From the NCBI GenBank assembly GCA_964573255.1, contig CAZNJB010000001.1:1-64000 (forward strand): a stretch of 64,000 bases of DNA, in the 5' to 3' direction. Shown here piece by piece: positions 51,528-61,292 of the stretch. Numbering within the stretch: the stretch's first letter is position 1; each line of letters opens with the position of its first letter. The notes under the pieces were generated by a model that was given only the letters and a program-made list of their open reading frames with translations, had not been told where the DNA came from and did not search any database. The stretch is from CAYNUJ01 sp964573255. Its GTDB lineage: Bacteria; Bacteroidota; Ignavibacteria; Ignavibacteriales; Melioribacteraceae. The position numbers and the translations under genes were made by a program.

Positions 51528-53267
51528 TTAAGAAAGCTTAACCGGAACCTTTGCAGTTGGTTCCAATTTACCGAAAATCACTCTTGCCACGGCATTTAGG
51601 TTTTCGCGTCCGGCAGGAGCAAATACAGTTATCACTGTCGGGAAATCGGAAGGAGATGCAAATTCATACGGATTGTTTGATACAACAACTACCGGTTTAC
51701 CGGTTTTATAAAGCTCTCTTACACGATCATTGATCGAAGAGGCAACTTTGTGGTAATAATAATTAGTAGTTACGATTACATCCGCCTCATCGACTCTGCG
51801 CATTACTCTTTGCCAATCGGCTTCGGAAGGAATTATAGGAATTTCCACTTGTCCTACATTTTCAGAATAATTGTATAATTCTTCCCACAACATACCCGGA
51901 TGACAAGACATATTGTTCGCCATCTGTTGAGTTGGGAATATTTGCTCAATCAATAAGATTCTTTTATCAGGTGATAACGGAAGAATATTATCTTCATCTC
52001 TTAATTTAAGAACGGATTTTTCAGCAGCTTCTTTAGCGGTATTTACCACATAAGGATCGTTTATCGGATCAGAAGCTTTTTCAGCATCCACTTTGCCTCC
52101 GTTTTCCACTAATCCCATATCCCATCTCATGGAAAGGATTCTTTGAACACTTTCATCTATTCTTTTTTCACTAATTCTATTTTCTTTTACTGCATTCACT
52201 ACAGCTTCAATAATTCGCGGTCTTTGAGCGCTTTCATCCCTGTAAAGAACTAAGTCATTTCCACCAATGATAGCTTGAACAACTGCTTCGCGAATTTCAA
52301 ATCTTTGAAGCATACCTCCCATCATCATATTATCGGTAGTAATTACTCCCTTAAAACCTAATTCTTGTCTTAAAAGTTCTTCAAGAATTTCCTTTGATGT
52401 TGATGAAGGTTTATCGGTTATTCCAAGTGCGGGATAGAGACTGTGAGCACTCATAATAGCTGGAATACCTGCTTCAATCATAGCCCTGTACGGTGCAATA
52501 TGAACGTTAAATAATGTTTCCTTATCCAAACTTACTTTAGGCAATCCCCAGTGCGCATCAGATTCAGATTCACCTCTTCCGGGAAAATGTTTTGCTGTAG
52601 CAATCATACCAACTTCGGCAAATCCCTTTGCAGCCGATACTGCATATTTAATAACGTCATCGGTATTATCGGAATATGCTCTCGGTCCGATTTCGGGGTT
52701 TTTGGGATTTGTATTTACATCAACCACAGGTGAGTGAATCATATTAGCTCCCAAAGCCCTTGCCTGCATACCAATCGATTTAGCTACCTTAAATGCCATT
52801 TCAGGATCGCCGGTTGCCGTTATTCCCATAGGACTTGGAAATAGTCTTTGCCCATTAATTAAATCATCAGAACCGTTTCCTTCCTGATCAATAGTAAAAT
52901 GAATTGGTATTCCCAATTCTCTATCCATAGCATAATCTCTTAACCTGTTAAGAACTTCAGCATATTCTTTTGGTGTACAGAAAGTACATCTGCTTGGATC
53001 GGCATAATCTATATGGTTTCCGTGCGGAAAAACAAGTGATCTTAAAATGTTTTCATCCGGTTCTGTACCGGGTTTAATATCGTGCAATAATGTTTGCGTT
53101 CTAAATTTCAAACAAATCCTAAATCCACCAACGTGATACTTTTTTATCATATCAATAATATCAGGTGTAATAACTGGTCCGGCAAATCCGAATACCATCA
53201 TTTGTCCTACTTTTTGCTCAAGAGTCATTTTGCCGAGTAAGTCATCTACCCATCTTTCTTTTGTCAT
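51528..53267 (-). CDS. Glycoside hydrolase family 3, beta-N-acetylhexosaminidase type
   Basis: 579 residues. The N-terminal TIM barrel carries KHFPGRG (226-232) with the Asp237/His239 pair typical of the NagZ branch, in which a His acts as general acid, and the nucleophile Asp312 in GVITTDNMMM. The C-terminal alpha/beta domain (about 395-575) is retained, unlike single-domain Gram-negative NagZ. No signal peptide, so it works in the cytosol on imported oligosaccharides, likely releasing GlcNAc or GalNAc. Context with agaS fits GalNAc. CGGAG precedes the ATG. Upstream is a pseudogene remnant. Confidence 0.88.
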   Translation of the reverse strand: MTKERWVDDLLGKMTLEQKVGQMMVFGFAGPVITPDIIDMIKKYHVGGFRICLKFRTQTLLHDIKPGTEPDENILRSLVFPHGNHIDYADPSRCTFCTPKEYAEVLNRLRDYAMDRELGIPIHFTIDQEGNGSDDLINGQRLFPSPMGITATGDPEMAFKVAKSIGMQARALGANMIHSPVVDVNTNPKNPEIGPRAYSDNTDDVIKYAVSAAKGFAEVGMIATAKHFPGRGESESDAHWGLPKVSLDKETLFNVHIAPYRAMIEAGIPAIMSAHSLYPALGITDKPSSTSKEILEELLRQELGFKGVITTDNMMMGGMLQRFEIREAVVQAIIGGNDLVLYRDESAQRPRIIEAVVNAVKENRISEKRIDESVQRILSMRWDMGLVENGGKVDAEKASDPINDPYVVNTAKEAAEKSVLKLRDEDNILPLSPDKRILLIEQIFPTQQMANNMSCHPGMLWEELYNYSENVGQVEIPIIPSEADWQRVMRRVDEADVIVTTNYYYHKVASSINDRVRELYKTGKPVVVVSNNPYEFASPSDFPTVITVFAPAGRENLNAVARVIFGKLEPTAKVPVKLS

Positions 53268-53420
53268 TTTTATCTCCGTATTTAATTCAAAAAATAATTG
53301 TTATAATTTTATTTTCTATCCTATTCAATTTTTATAAGACGTGTCGAACATTTAATATAATTCGGAATGAAATTCTATTTCTGCTAAAAACCCATTTTGC
53401 AGAATTTCGGATTCTGTATA

Positions 53421-53525
53421 TTATCCTCTAAATTCAACTCCATCAAAACCGAATTCAACAGCCTTTTCGATTATTAAATCAACTTTTCACTCAGGAAATT
53501 CCTGGGTTGAAAATCCGAGCCTCAT
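53421..53525 (-). pseudogene. Remnant of a sugar-phosphate isomerase/epimerase gene
   Basis: The reverse strand from ATG 53525, in an ATGA overlap with the DUF2264 stop, reads MRLGFSTQEFPE, an in-frame TGA, then a helix ending AVEFGFDGVEFRG and a TAA. LGFST at the start and GFDGVE(F/L)R at the end of helix 1 are the N-terminal hallmarks of xylose-isomerase-like TIM-barrel sugar isomerases/epimerases. The first stop falls where family members usually have Trp (PEW). About 250 residues of normal C-terminus are missing, and 53268-53420 shows no continuation. The gene was once part of this operon. Confidence 0.7.
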
Positions 53526-55474
53526 TTATTTATCCAAACCACTTTTTGTTCATTCTCTTCAAGTGAACCGACTTTTAATGTAACTGATGTGTTGTCGTTA
53601 AAATCTATAGTAATATTTCTTTCTTTAACGACTACATTGCTAACTAATTGTAATTCGTTTTCAACATCGAACGCCAATGGTCTGGCAATTATTTCGGAAC
53701 AGAATATTTTTTCAGCCACAACCGGATTCTTCGTTTTTAAAACAGGTAAAATGGAAAATCTGCCTTGGGCATTTTTACCTATGGCTTTACTCGCCAAAAC
53801 TTCTTCGTAGCCATATAAATTTCTTATCAATGATTGCCCCTTTTGAGATTTAACGCTAATCCAATTGTCTCCTTTTTCAATTTCCGGTTCAATATCATCG
53901 AATGCGAGTGTATAACCTCCTTCGAAAACTTGCGGTAGGTTTGGGGAAATTACCCAATGTACCCTAATCTGATGATCATTTTTAAATAAAATAATTGTTT
54001 CAATTTTGCAATCCCGTTTAACTCCATACATTTCACTATAAGGATAGTGAAATGAAGCAACAACTTTGTCGTCAGCATATAACGGATAAACTCTGTCACG
54101 ATGACTAAAACCGCGCTTTTCTTCATATAGACTTATCATATTCCCGCAAATTAAACCATCTTCAGTTGGACCTATATCGTGAAAAAAATGGCTGGAATAT
54201 GAAAACTTAAAGTAGTGATAATCAGAAGCCGGGGTCTTCCAATCTGTAGGGCCATTCACGGAGGAATCGCTTCCTTGATTAACCAATTGAACGTGTCCGC
54301 TATCTTTATGTCCGTTCAGTAAAAAACCCGGCGTTTTAATACTAACGGTATAATCTGCTTTTTCTACTGGCAATTTTTCTTCAGGGTCATTCCAGAATGG
54401 ATGATCTGAAGGTATAAGTAAAGCAGCAAAAGCCTTGTTAAGCCAAAGTGGAGAAGCAGGCCCGCTATATTTTTCGGCTATCGGCAAGAATTCTCCTGTC
54501 CACCCAAGCGGAATGCTGCCATCCTTTGCAAAAAAATTTCGTTCATAAAAATATTTTATACTTTGACTTGCTAATCTTCTAGTCTCTCCCGGAGTTAATG
54601 GAGAAAATCCTTTTAATGTCCCCATTATGGGAGCGGCAATCACTGCACATCTATAAATAATAGACCTGCCGAATGCCGGATGAGAGGCAGTACTGCTAAA
54701 AAGATATTTGAATTTCTCTAAAAATATTTTTGATCGATATTCGAATTTTTCAACCAGATCGGGAGATTTAATATCAGGATCAATTTCACTCCATAAATGC
54801 GGATAAAAATGCAATGCCCAAGGATTATAATAATCAAATTGAGGACCATAACCATCGCGGTACCAACCTTCGGCTTCGTAATAGGAATCGTATCTTTTTA
54901 AGTAAAAATCTATTTGGTCCTGATAATATTCTTGCTCAACAGATTTTAAGAATGAATTGATAATAACATTAAAAAGTATCCAATTCTTATCCTCGAACGG
55001 AAGCCTTAAAATCATCCTGAACCAGTCGCCAATTTGCTCTTGTTCATGTTTGTTTAAGTTATTCCATATCAAATGTTTTGTAAAAAAAAGTCCTATTGCC
55101 ATTGAAGCGGCTTCAACCATATATTGATGTTTCTCATAAATCTCGCCCCAATATTCGGGATGATTTGGATTAGTGCCATTAATCATTCCTTTGGCATATA
55201 TTTCCGCCCAATCTATTTTCCCACTATCAGATTTGGGATTTTCCATTAGTCCATCTTTCCTGTTTTTCATCCAAAATCCAGTAAGCAAAAAATTCCTGGC
55301 AAAGCCCTCCACCATATCCGAATAAATACCCGAGCGACTGGGACGAGCTCCTGCAAATCTGACTAAAGCTCTTCCCTCTGAAAAATGAGAAAATGTATTC
55401 AACATAATTTCGGAAGCAATAGATTGCCAATCTTTAATAGTGTAACCAGTAAAAATTGAATTATTCTCTTGCAT
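53522..55474 (-). CDS. DUF2264 protein, cytosolic paralogue
   Basis: 650 residues from ATG 55474, chosen because AAAGGAGG ends ten bases before it; the frame from 55531 would run through the SDR gene. The N-terminal two-thirds is helix-rich with Trp/Tyr repeats (GYTIKDWQSIASEIML, AEGWYRDGYGPQFDYYNPWALHFYPHL), like an alpha/alpha toroid. The last third is a beta sandwich. PF10022 has no assigned activity I can vouch for; overlap with a glucuronidase-like CAZy family (GH154) is possible but unverified. No signal peptide. Its secreted paralogue is at 59057. Likely acts on imported oligosaccharides. Confidence 0.82.
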   Translation of the reverse strand: MQENNSIFTGYTIKDWQSIASEIMLNTFSHFSEGRALVRFAGARPSRSGIYSDMVEGFARNFLLTGFWMKNRKDGLMENPKSDSGKIDWAEIYAKGMINGTNPNHPEYWGEIYEKHQYMVEAASMAIGLFFTKHLIWNNLNKHEQEQIGDWFRMILRLPFEDKNWILFNVIINSFLKSVEQEYYQDQIDFYLKRYDSYYEAEGWYRDGYGPQFDYYNPWALHFYPHLWSEIDPDIKSPDLVEKFEYRSKIFLEKFKYLFSSTASHPAFGRSIIYRCAVIAAPIMGTLKGFSPLTPGETRRLASQSIKYFYERNFFAKDGSIPLGWTGEFLPIAEKYSGPASPLWLNKAFAALLIPSDHPFWNDPEEKLPVEKADYTVSIKTPGFLLNGHKDSGHVQLVNQGSDSSVNGPTDWKTPASDYHYFKFSYSSHFFHDIGPTEDGLICGNMISLYEEKRGFSHRDRVYPLYADDKVVASFHYPYSEMYGVKRDCKIETIILFKNDHQIRVHWVISPNLPQVFEGGYTLAFDDIEPEIEKGDNWISVKSQKGQSLIRNLYGYEEVLASKAIGKNAQGRFSILPVLKTKNPVVAEKIFCSEIIARPLAFDVENELQLVSNVVVKERNITIDFNDNTSVTLKVGSLEENEQKVVWINK

Positions 55475-55493
55475 ATAAAGTAATCCTCCTTTT
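55475..55493 (-). promoter_or_regulatory. Ribosome-binding site deciding the DUF2264 start
   Basis: Reverse-strand AAAAAAGGAGG follows the SDR stop directly and precedes ATG 55474 with ten bases between. It rules against the start at 55531. Confidence 0.65.
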
Positions 55494-56261
55494 TTAATAT
55501 CCATAAGCCAAAGCCCCACCGTCAACTGCAAAATCCTGTCCGGTTATATAAGTTGCATTTGGTGAAATTAAAAATTGAACCATAACAGCAATTTCTTTCG
55601 GATTTCCGAACCTGTGTAATGGCATCCTATTTAGTATTTTGTTTTTTCTATCTTCATCCAATGTACTTTTTACAAGTTCGGTTAAAAACCATCCTGGTGA
55701 AATAGAATTAACAAGAATATTATCCTTGGCCCATTCAACCGCTAAACCTCTTGTAAGCCCATTTAAAGCAGATTTACTTATACAGTATGGTGTTACTTTA
55801 GAAAATCCCAAGCTCGCCGCCATTGAAGAAATATTAATTATTCTACCTATATGCTGGGATTTTTTTAAGTATGGAAAAGCTAATTGACAAAGAAAAAATA
55901 CTGAATCTATGTTTAACTTCTGTATATCATAATAGGATTGTTGATCAAAATCTTGAGCGCTCATTTTTTTTGTAATTCCGGCATTGTTCACTAAAAAATC
56001 TATCCCACCGGGACCTATTTGATTTACAAAATCAGTAAGCTCTTTAGTATCAAGCAAATCGATTTTTACATGTTCAATATTATCTTTCAAGTAATCGTCC
56101 TCGTTGGTAAATTTCCCTGAACGACTTAATGCGTATACTTTTGCTCCGGAATTAGCCAATTGTTTTGCAATTGCTTCTCCTAATCCTCTTGAAGAACCGG
56201 TAACAATTCCTTTCCGTCCTTCCAAACTAAAATTTTCTCTAAGGAAGCTATCAATTTTCAT
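55494..56261 (-). CDS. Short-chain dehydrogenase/reductase
   Basis: 255 residues, a classical SDR. Cofactor site TGSSRGLG (21-28), NNAG (92-95), catalytic Ser145/146, Tyr159 and Lys163 (PYCISK), and the C-terminal YITGQDFAVDGG. The layout resembles gluconate 5-dehydrogenase/2-deoxy-gluconate dehydrogenases (Asn-Ala-Gly-Ile-Thr), so it may oxidise or reduce a sugar acid. It overlaps the enolase-superfamily gene by 4 bp (ATGA), suggesting consecutive steps. Confidence 0.88.
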   Translation of the reverse strand: MKIDSFLRENFSLEGRKGIVTGSSRGLGEAIAKQLANSGAKVYALSRSGKFTNEDDYLKDNIEHVKIDLLDTKELTDFVNQIGPGGIDFLVNNAGITKKMSAQDFDQQSYYDIQKLNIDSVFFLCQLAFPYLKKSQHIGRIINISSMAASLGFSKVTPYCISKSALNGLTRGLAVEWAKDNILVNSISPGWFLTELVKSTLDEDRKNKILNRMPLHRFGNPKEIAVMVQFLISPNATYITGQDFAVDGGALAYGY

Positions 56262-57337
56262 AACACCAACTCCGACATTTTTTCATAAAGAAAATTAAAC
56301 CCCCAGCCGCTTCCATTTCTGGGAACTACCATGCCATCTTCTATTTCTAATTTGTTATCAATCAACTCATCAATCCAATCAAAAGATTCAACTCCATAAC
56401 CGTTATCTACAGTACAAAGCAGTGGTACATCATAATCTTTATAATAATGTGGAAGCACAGGAATATGATGAGTTTCCGCATAAATTGCTGAACTGCGCCA
56501 CTGATCCACACCGCCGATTCTGACAATATCAGGTTGCCATAAATCAATTGCGTCTAACTCAATCAACTTTTTCAGCGATTCCAAGTCATACTCCCTTTCC
56601 CCAGCAGCAATAGAAATAGATGTCTTTTGTTTTAATGTTTTGTAACCCTTATAGTGAGTTCTGTTTAACGGTTCTTCAAACCAATAAATGTCTAATCCTT
56701 TCGCCTTATGCGCCAAATCGATAGCTTTATCCAGGGAAAGACCTTGATTTGCATCCATCATTATCTTTATATCTTTACCAACTGCTTCCCTTACTAATGT
56801 TAATCTCTCAATATCTCTTTCAATGTTCTCCGAACCTACTTTAATCTTAACTGCCTTAAAACCTCTTTCTTTATAGTTAACAACTTCATCAATCAATTCT
56901 TTATCACTGTATGAAAGCCATCCACCTGAACCATAAATGGGAATTTTTTGAGAATGCCCACCCAACAATTTCCATATGGGTTGGTTATTTATTTTTCCCC
57001 AAGCATCCCACATTGCAATATTAATTACTGCAAAAGCCCACTTCAATAAACCTTGTTGACCAAAATATTCAGTCAATTCATTATATTCAGAATAAAATTT
57101 TACTGTTTCATTTACTTCAAAACCTATTGCAAATTCTGCTATATCTTTAAAAGCACCTCTAATTGCATTCATAGAATAATTAAAAGTAAGACAGTATCCC
57201 TGACCCAAAACTCCGGTCTCGGTTTCAATCTCACATATAATAAATTTAACTTCCGATATGGAATGTGTAGCATCAGCAATGTGCCCAGCTTTATTCGTTT
57301 TGGCGTCAAAAAATCTTATATCAATTATTTTATTCAT
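56258..57337 (-). CDS. Enolase-superfamily racemase/dehydratase (MR/MLE type)
   Basis: 359 residues. The capping domain is followed by the TIM barrel with KIK (Lys164, Lys166), metal ligands Asp195 (MMDANQG), Glu221 (WFEEPL) and Glu247 (AAGERE), Asp270 (WQPDIVRIGG) and His297 (VLPHYY). Lys plus His/Asp bases on opposite faces match the mandelate-racemase group, which includes sugar-acid dehydratases. The locus suggests a uronate- or aldonate-derived acid, but the exact substrate cannot be read. Cytosolic; co-transcribed with the SDR and symporter genes. Confidence 0.88.
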   Translation of the reverse strand: MNKIIDIRFFDAKTNKAGHIADATHSISEVKFIICEIETETGVLGQGYCLTFNYSMNAIRGAFKDIAEFAIGFEVNETVKFYSEYNELTEYFGQQGLLKWAFAVINIAMWDAWGKINNQPIWKLLGGHSQKIPIYGSGGWLSYSDKELIDEVVNYKERGFKAVKIKVGSENIERDIERLTLVREAVGKDIKIMMDANQGLSLDKAIDLAHKAKGLDIYWFEEPLNRTHYKGYKTLKQKTSISIAAGEREYDLESLKKLIELDAIDLWQPDIVRIGGVDQWRSSAIYAETHHIPVLPHYYKDYDVPLLCTVDNGYGVESFDWIDELIDNKLEIEDGMVVPRNGSGWGFNFLYEKMSELVL

Positions 57338-57364
57338 TAAAACCCCCAGAATTTCAACAAAAAA

Positions 57365-59047
57365 TCATTCTTTGCGTTTACCTTTAAAAAACATTATTGA
57401 ACCGGCAATTAACATGATCGATGCAAGACCACAAGTAATAATTATAGCGAATATGTCTGTTAAATAAATAACCGGGAATAGAATTATCCCCCCCACAATC
57501 ATCAATAACGTACCAATAACTCGTAACATAGAAACTACATCACCGGTTGTTCCTTCGGCCAGCTCTTTATCTTTTTGAACCGGTGTATCAAGTCTTTCAA
57601 AGAATTTATCGATTCTTTCTCTATCTTCCGTATCAGTTTTTTTCCACCATATTTTCATTATTAAAAATATAAGGACGGATGTACTTACAACTAGAACAGC
57701 TTGAAGACCGAGATGTAAGTCAAATACATAACGAGTAAAGTATGCCACAATAAATGTTAATACAAATGCCACTAAGGCTGTCCAAGGCGGTGTTCTCCTG
57801 ATAAGTAAACCAAGTAATAATGCGGAGGCAATAGGAACTGTTAATACTTGTGAAATATCTTTCATAACGCCGAACACTCCCCCCTTATGACTAGTAAGAT
57901 ACAAAGCTAATAAAACAGTAGCTATTCCAATACCAAGTATTGTAAGTCTGCTTACCAGCAATAAGTGCTTTTTCGACGAATTCGGTTTAACATATTTTGC
58001 ATAAAAGTCCTCAACTATAACTGCTGCCATCACATTGTAACTTGAATCAAGTGAAGACATTGTAGCCGCAAAAATTGCCGCCAACAGAAGTCCCATTAGT
58101 CCGTGTGGCAGAACCTTCATACACATTACTACATAAGAAGCTTCCGACGGTTTATTTAAGCCTGCAACATATCCGCTTAAGTCTGGAAACATAATCCTTG
58201 CGCTCATTGCGGGAATCATCCAAAGCGCTACACCGGCAAAAAACAGAACAGAAGATAGTAGAGCTACCTTTCTAGCAGCTTTTTCATCTTCAACGCTAAA
58301 ATATCTTTGCACAGATGCATTGGAATTATTCCCGAAAAACATCAGCAGCAGCCATCCAAACAAATAAAACATATCAACATCTCCGTTTCCAATAGCGAAA
58401 TAATTCTCCGGAGCCTTTGATACCAATGCGTCAATTCCCCCTATGGCTTTTAGACTGAGAGGAGCGGCAATAATTGTAATTGATGTAACTATTATGAATT
58501 GTAATGTATCATTTGTTGATACCCCCCAAAGACCGGAAAGAACCGAATAACTCAGCATCGTAAGTCCGGCTATAATTATCACATAACTTAGATTGATATT
58601 GAGGGCAACGGAAATAAATACAGACGAAGCTAATAGCTGAAGACCAACGATAAACAATTTCATTAGTACGTACAACCAAGAATAAAACTGGTGTGTAGTC
58701 TTATTGTACCTTTCCTGAAGAAATTGTGTTATCGTAATAACTCTGCTTCTGCGCCATTTTGATGCTAAGAAGAAGTAAGCCAACAGCAAAGCAAAAGCAC
58801 TTGCCCATAAAATCAGCTCTCCGGAAATTCCATATGTATAGATTTTCCCCGCACCACCGGTAAAAGTCCAAGCGCTAAAAGAACTCATAAATGAGGATAA
58901 TCCCGCAACCCCCCAAGGTAACTTGTTGCCACTTTTGAAAAAGTCATCTGTACTTTTTACATGCTTATAAAAGAAGATACCTATTCCTACCATAATCGAT
59001 AAATGTAGGCCCATTACAACATAATCAACAATCCATAGATTCGGCAT
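57365..59047 (-). CDS. Sodium:solute symporter (SSS family)
   Basis: 560 residues with about 13-14 membrane helices. SSS hallmarks: DFFKSGNKLPWGVAGLSSFMSSFSAWTF (TM1 unwound region), RRSRVITITQFLQERY, and the central AAIFAATMSSLDSSYNVMAAVIVEDFY, which holds the Na-binding Ser pair. The layout is like that of the SGLT/NanT-type sugar and sialic-acid transporters. It probably imports the glycan fragment made by the exported enzymes encoded beside it. A large cytosolic loop near 455-505 separates the last helices. 10 bp from the secreted DUF2264 gene. Confidence 0.92.
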   Translation of the reverse strand: MPNLWIVDYVVMGLHLSIMVGIGIFFYKHVKSTDDFFKSGNKLPWGVAGLSSFMSSFSAWTFTGGAGKIYTYGISGELILWASAFALLLAYFFLASKWRRSRVITITQFLQERYNKTTHQFYSWLYVLMKLFIVGLQLLASSVFISVALNINLSYVIIIAGLTMLSYSVLSGLWGVSTNDTLQFIIVTSITIIAAPLSLKAIGGIDALVSKAPENYFAIGNGDVDMFYLFGWLLLMFFGNNSNASVQRYFSVEDEKAARKVALLSSVLFFAGVALWMIPAMSARIMFPDLSGYVAGLNKPSEASYVVMCMKVLPHGLMGLLLAAIFAATMSSLDSSYNVMAAVIVEDFYAKYVKPNSSKKHLLLVSRLTILGIGIATVLLALYLTSHKGGVFGVMKDISQVLTVPIASALLLGLLIRRTPPWTALVAFVLTFIVAYFTRYVFDLHLGLQAVLVVSTSVLIFLIMKIWWKKTDTEDRERIDKFFERLDTPVQKDKELAEGTTGDVVSMLRVIGTLLMIVGGIILFPVIYLTDIFAIIITCGLASIMLIAGSIMFFKGKRKE

Positions 59048-59056
59048 ATAATCCCT

Positions 59057-61168
59057 CTAAAATTTGAAAGTAAATTCTGAATTATCGTTGAATTCAACTT
59101 TTATTGAATCATCTTCTTCAATAACATTCTTTATTAATTGGGTGATTTCTTCCAATTCTTCCCTGCCGTTAAAAAATGTCCCGGTAAGCGTTAAGAACAA
59201 ATGGCGTCCCGGATTAAGATTAGTTGTTTCTAAAACGGGGATAATTGATTTTCCTCCATTTGTATTATTTGCTTTTTCCGATTCAATTGTTTTAACGGAA
59301 GAATTCGGATTATTAAATCCTAGAATCCCCAATATAAACGAGCCCTTTTCATCATTATAGACTGCTGACAAATTCTTGTCTATAACGACTTCAGGTCGTT
59401 CATCAAGATAGTTCATCGCATATCCACCTTCGCGAGCACTATATACCGCTTTCTCTGTTTCAAGTATATTTAACCTTACTTGATAACCGTTTTTAATCAA
59501 GATGTGCGTTGTAATCTTGGCAGATTTATCTTCAACTATTTCAATGGAAGAATCTGCTGAAAAAGTCTTGGAGTCGTTATCCTCAACAAAAGGAAAGCCC
59601 GCTAATGGATAATGACTGCTAACGCCATAGTTATCTTCAATAGATTCAAAAATTGGAATTATTCTATGAGAATATTTTTTTCCATCAAGTGAAATAGAGA
59701 ACATATTATCCGGATGATAACCGTTTTCAGTTCTTGTTAGATCAATACCAAAATGCGAAGAATAACTGAATGCGGTATATTTCTTTGCATACTTCGTTCC
59801 CGCACTCTCTTTTTGATGCCAAGCCCGATGGTTTATTATCTGAACCTCTCCGGTTTCTTTATTACCAAAAATGTTCATTCCAATATCCGGATCGCCTATC
59901 GAATAATCGCGTTCTTCCACAGGTAGAGGCATTTCTTTCTCTGTCCAAAAAGCGTGTGATTCCGGTAAGAGCAAATTCAGAAAGATTAAATTGCCCCAGT
60001 AGGGAGATCCATATTGACTGTAAGGATCTATCAAATCTAAATTTTCTCCCAAATATCCCATTGTAGGAAGCATACTTTCATTGAAGAATCCGTTCTCGAT
60101 ATAAAATTTCATTTGTCCGGAAACTATGCGCCTTGAAAGTCCATGACTAATCGGAGATACTCCCAGCATTTCACCCAAGATGAATGGAACTGCCAAAGCA
60201 GGTCTGTATGCCCACGATCTTCCCCACATAGGGATAGCTCCGTTTGCAGCAAAAAAGTTCTTATAACTTAAAATAAATTTCTTCAATCTATCGATAATCC
60301 ATTCGTTATCTTCAGCCGAAAAACCGCCCATTTTCACAAACAGCGGGAGGAAGTAGTGAAATCCCCAAGCATTATATTGCTCAATAGAATGCCCGCGCGT
60401 TTCATCGCCGTCGGTAAACCATCCGTTGCCCAGATCAAATTCTTTAACTTTTTTAATACAAAAATCCAATTCTTCCTGACTGTATTCTCTTCCCAATGCT
60501 TTCAAAACCAAATGGGTGTTTGCAATAAATAAATACCAGTTATTATTGGGAATCTTTCTTCCCGTTGTTGAAAGCATCCAATTTGCTATTTGATCTTTTT
60601 CTTTTTCCGACAAACGTTCCCACACCAAATCTTTCAATATATAAAGGGAACCGGCTAATCCCGATATTTCCGCAATCCATTGATTGTTACCATACCTGTC
60701 GCCTATATAATCCAGACTGGCAGGATCGGAAGCTGAAAGTAATCCTTCGATATATTGTTCAACAAGATCAATTTTCTTTCCCTCATACTCAATTGTTGTC
60801 TTACCTGTACCCGCTATAAACGAAGCAAGTAAAACTCTTGTTCTTGTAAATCCTTCCATCCAATAAAAGCTCTTCATATTTTCGGGATCCGGTAAATATT
60901 TATCCATCCATCGTACCGGATTCGGCAGATCTAATCCGCCTTTACCTTCAGTTAAATACGGTTGAATTGCAATAATCATCTTTTCTGCCAGTTCTTCCCA
61001 GCTTTTTCTTGTCCAACCTGTAAAAGGAGATAAATCAAAATTCCTTTCTAAATTTACATTGTTATCCACAGCATTCTCCCTTGTTTTTTCGTTTATATTT
61101 TTACTTTCAGAATTAATGACAATCAAAAAAATTATAGTTGATATGAAAAACAGAAATGACTTTGACAA
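59057..61168 (-). CDS. DUF2264 protein, exported paralogue
   Basis: 703 residues from a TTG (61168) with GGAA before it. The start gives a good signal or anchor sequence (SKSFLFFISTIIFLIVI). The mature part parallels the cytosolic copy block for block: SPFTGWTRKSWEELAEKMI, GNGWFTDGDETRGHSIEQYNAWGFHYFLPL, AFSYSSHFGIDLTRTENG, then a beta sandwich. The shared Asp/Trp/Tyr positions suggest both keep activity. Location outside the cytosol implies the first cut on the polymer. No type IX tail, so it may stay periplasmic or be anchored by its N-terminus. Confidence 0.82.
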   Translation of the reverse strand: MSKSFLFFISTIIFLIVINSESKNINEKTRENAVDNNVNLERNFDLSPFTGWTRKSWEELAEKMIIAIQPYLTEGKGGLDLPNPVRWMDKYLPDPENMKSFYWMEGFTRTRVLLASFIAGTGKTTIEYEGKKIDLVEQYIEGLLSASDPASLDYIGDRYGNNQWIAEISGLAGSLYILKDLVWERLSEKEKDQIANWMLSTTGRKIPNNNWYLFIANTHLVLKALGREYSQEELDFCIKKVKEFDLGNGWFTDGDETRGHSIEQYNAWGFHYFLPLFVKMGGFSAEDNEWIIDRLKKFILSYKNFFAANGAIPMWGRSWAYRPALAVPFILGEMLGVSPISHGLSRRIVSGQMKFYIENGFFNESMLPTMGYLGENLDLIDPYSQYGSPYWGNLIFLNLLLPESHAFWTEKEMPLPVEERDYSIGDPDIGMNIFGNKETGEVQIINHRAWHQKESAGTKYAKKYTAFSYSSHFGIDLTRTENGYHPDNMFSISLDGKKYSHRIIPIFESIEDNYGVSSHYPLAGFPFVEDNDSKTFSADSSIEIVEDKSAKITTHILIKNGYQVRLNILETEKAVYSAREGGYAMNYLDERPEVVIDKNLSAVYNDEKGSFILGILGFNNPNSSVKTIESEKANNTNGGKSIIPVLETTNLNPGRHLFLTLTGTFFNGREELEEITQLIKNVIEEDDSIKVEFNDNSEFTFKF

Positions 61169-61292
61169 GTATTTTCCGAATTAAATTATTAAATCAGATC
61201 ATTGAAATGTTTGGAAACCCTCATACCCTAATTAACAAAGGCTTAAATTCACTATAGCTCAATAAATTTTATATAACCCTTTTTACCAAATT

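Noticed and set aside
53486..53491. UGA recoding (Trp) in the isomerase remnant
   Set aside because: The next in-frame stop and loss of the remaining ~250 codons make a pseudogene far simpler, and TGA is used as a stop by many intact genes here.
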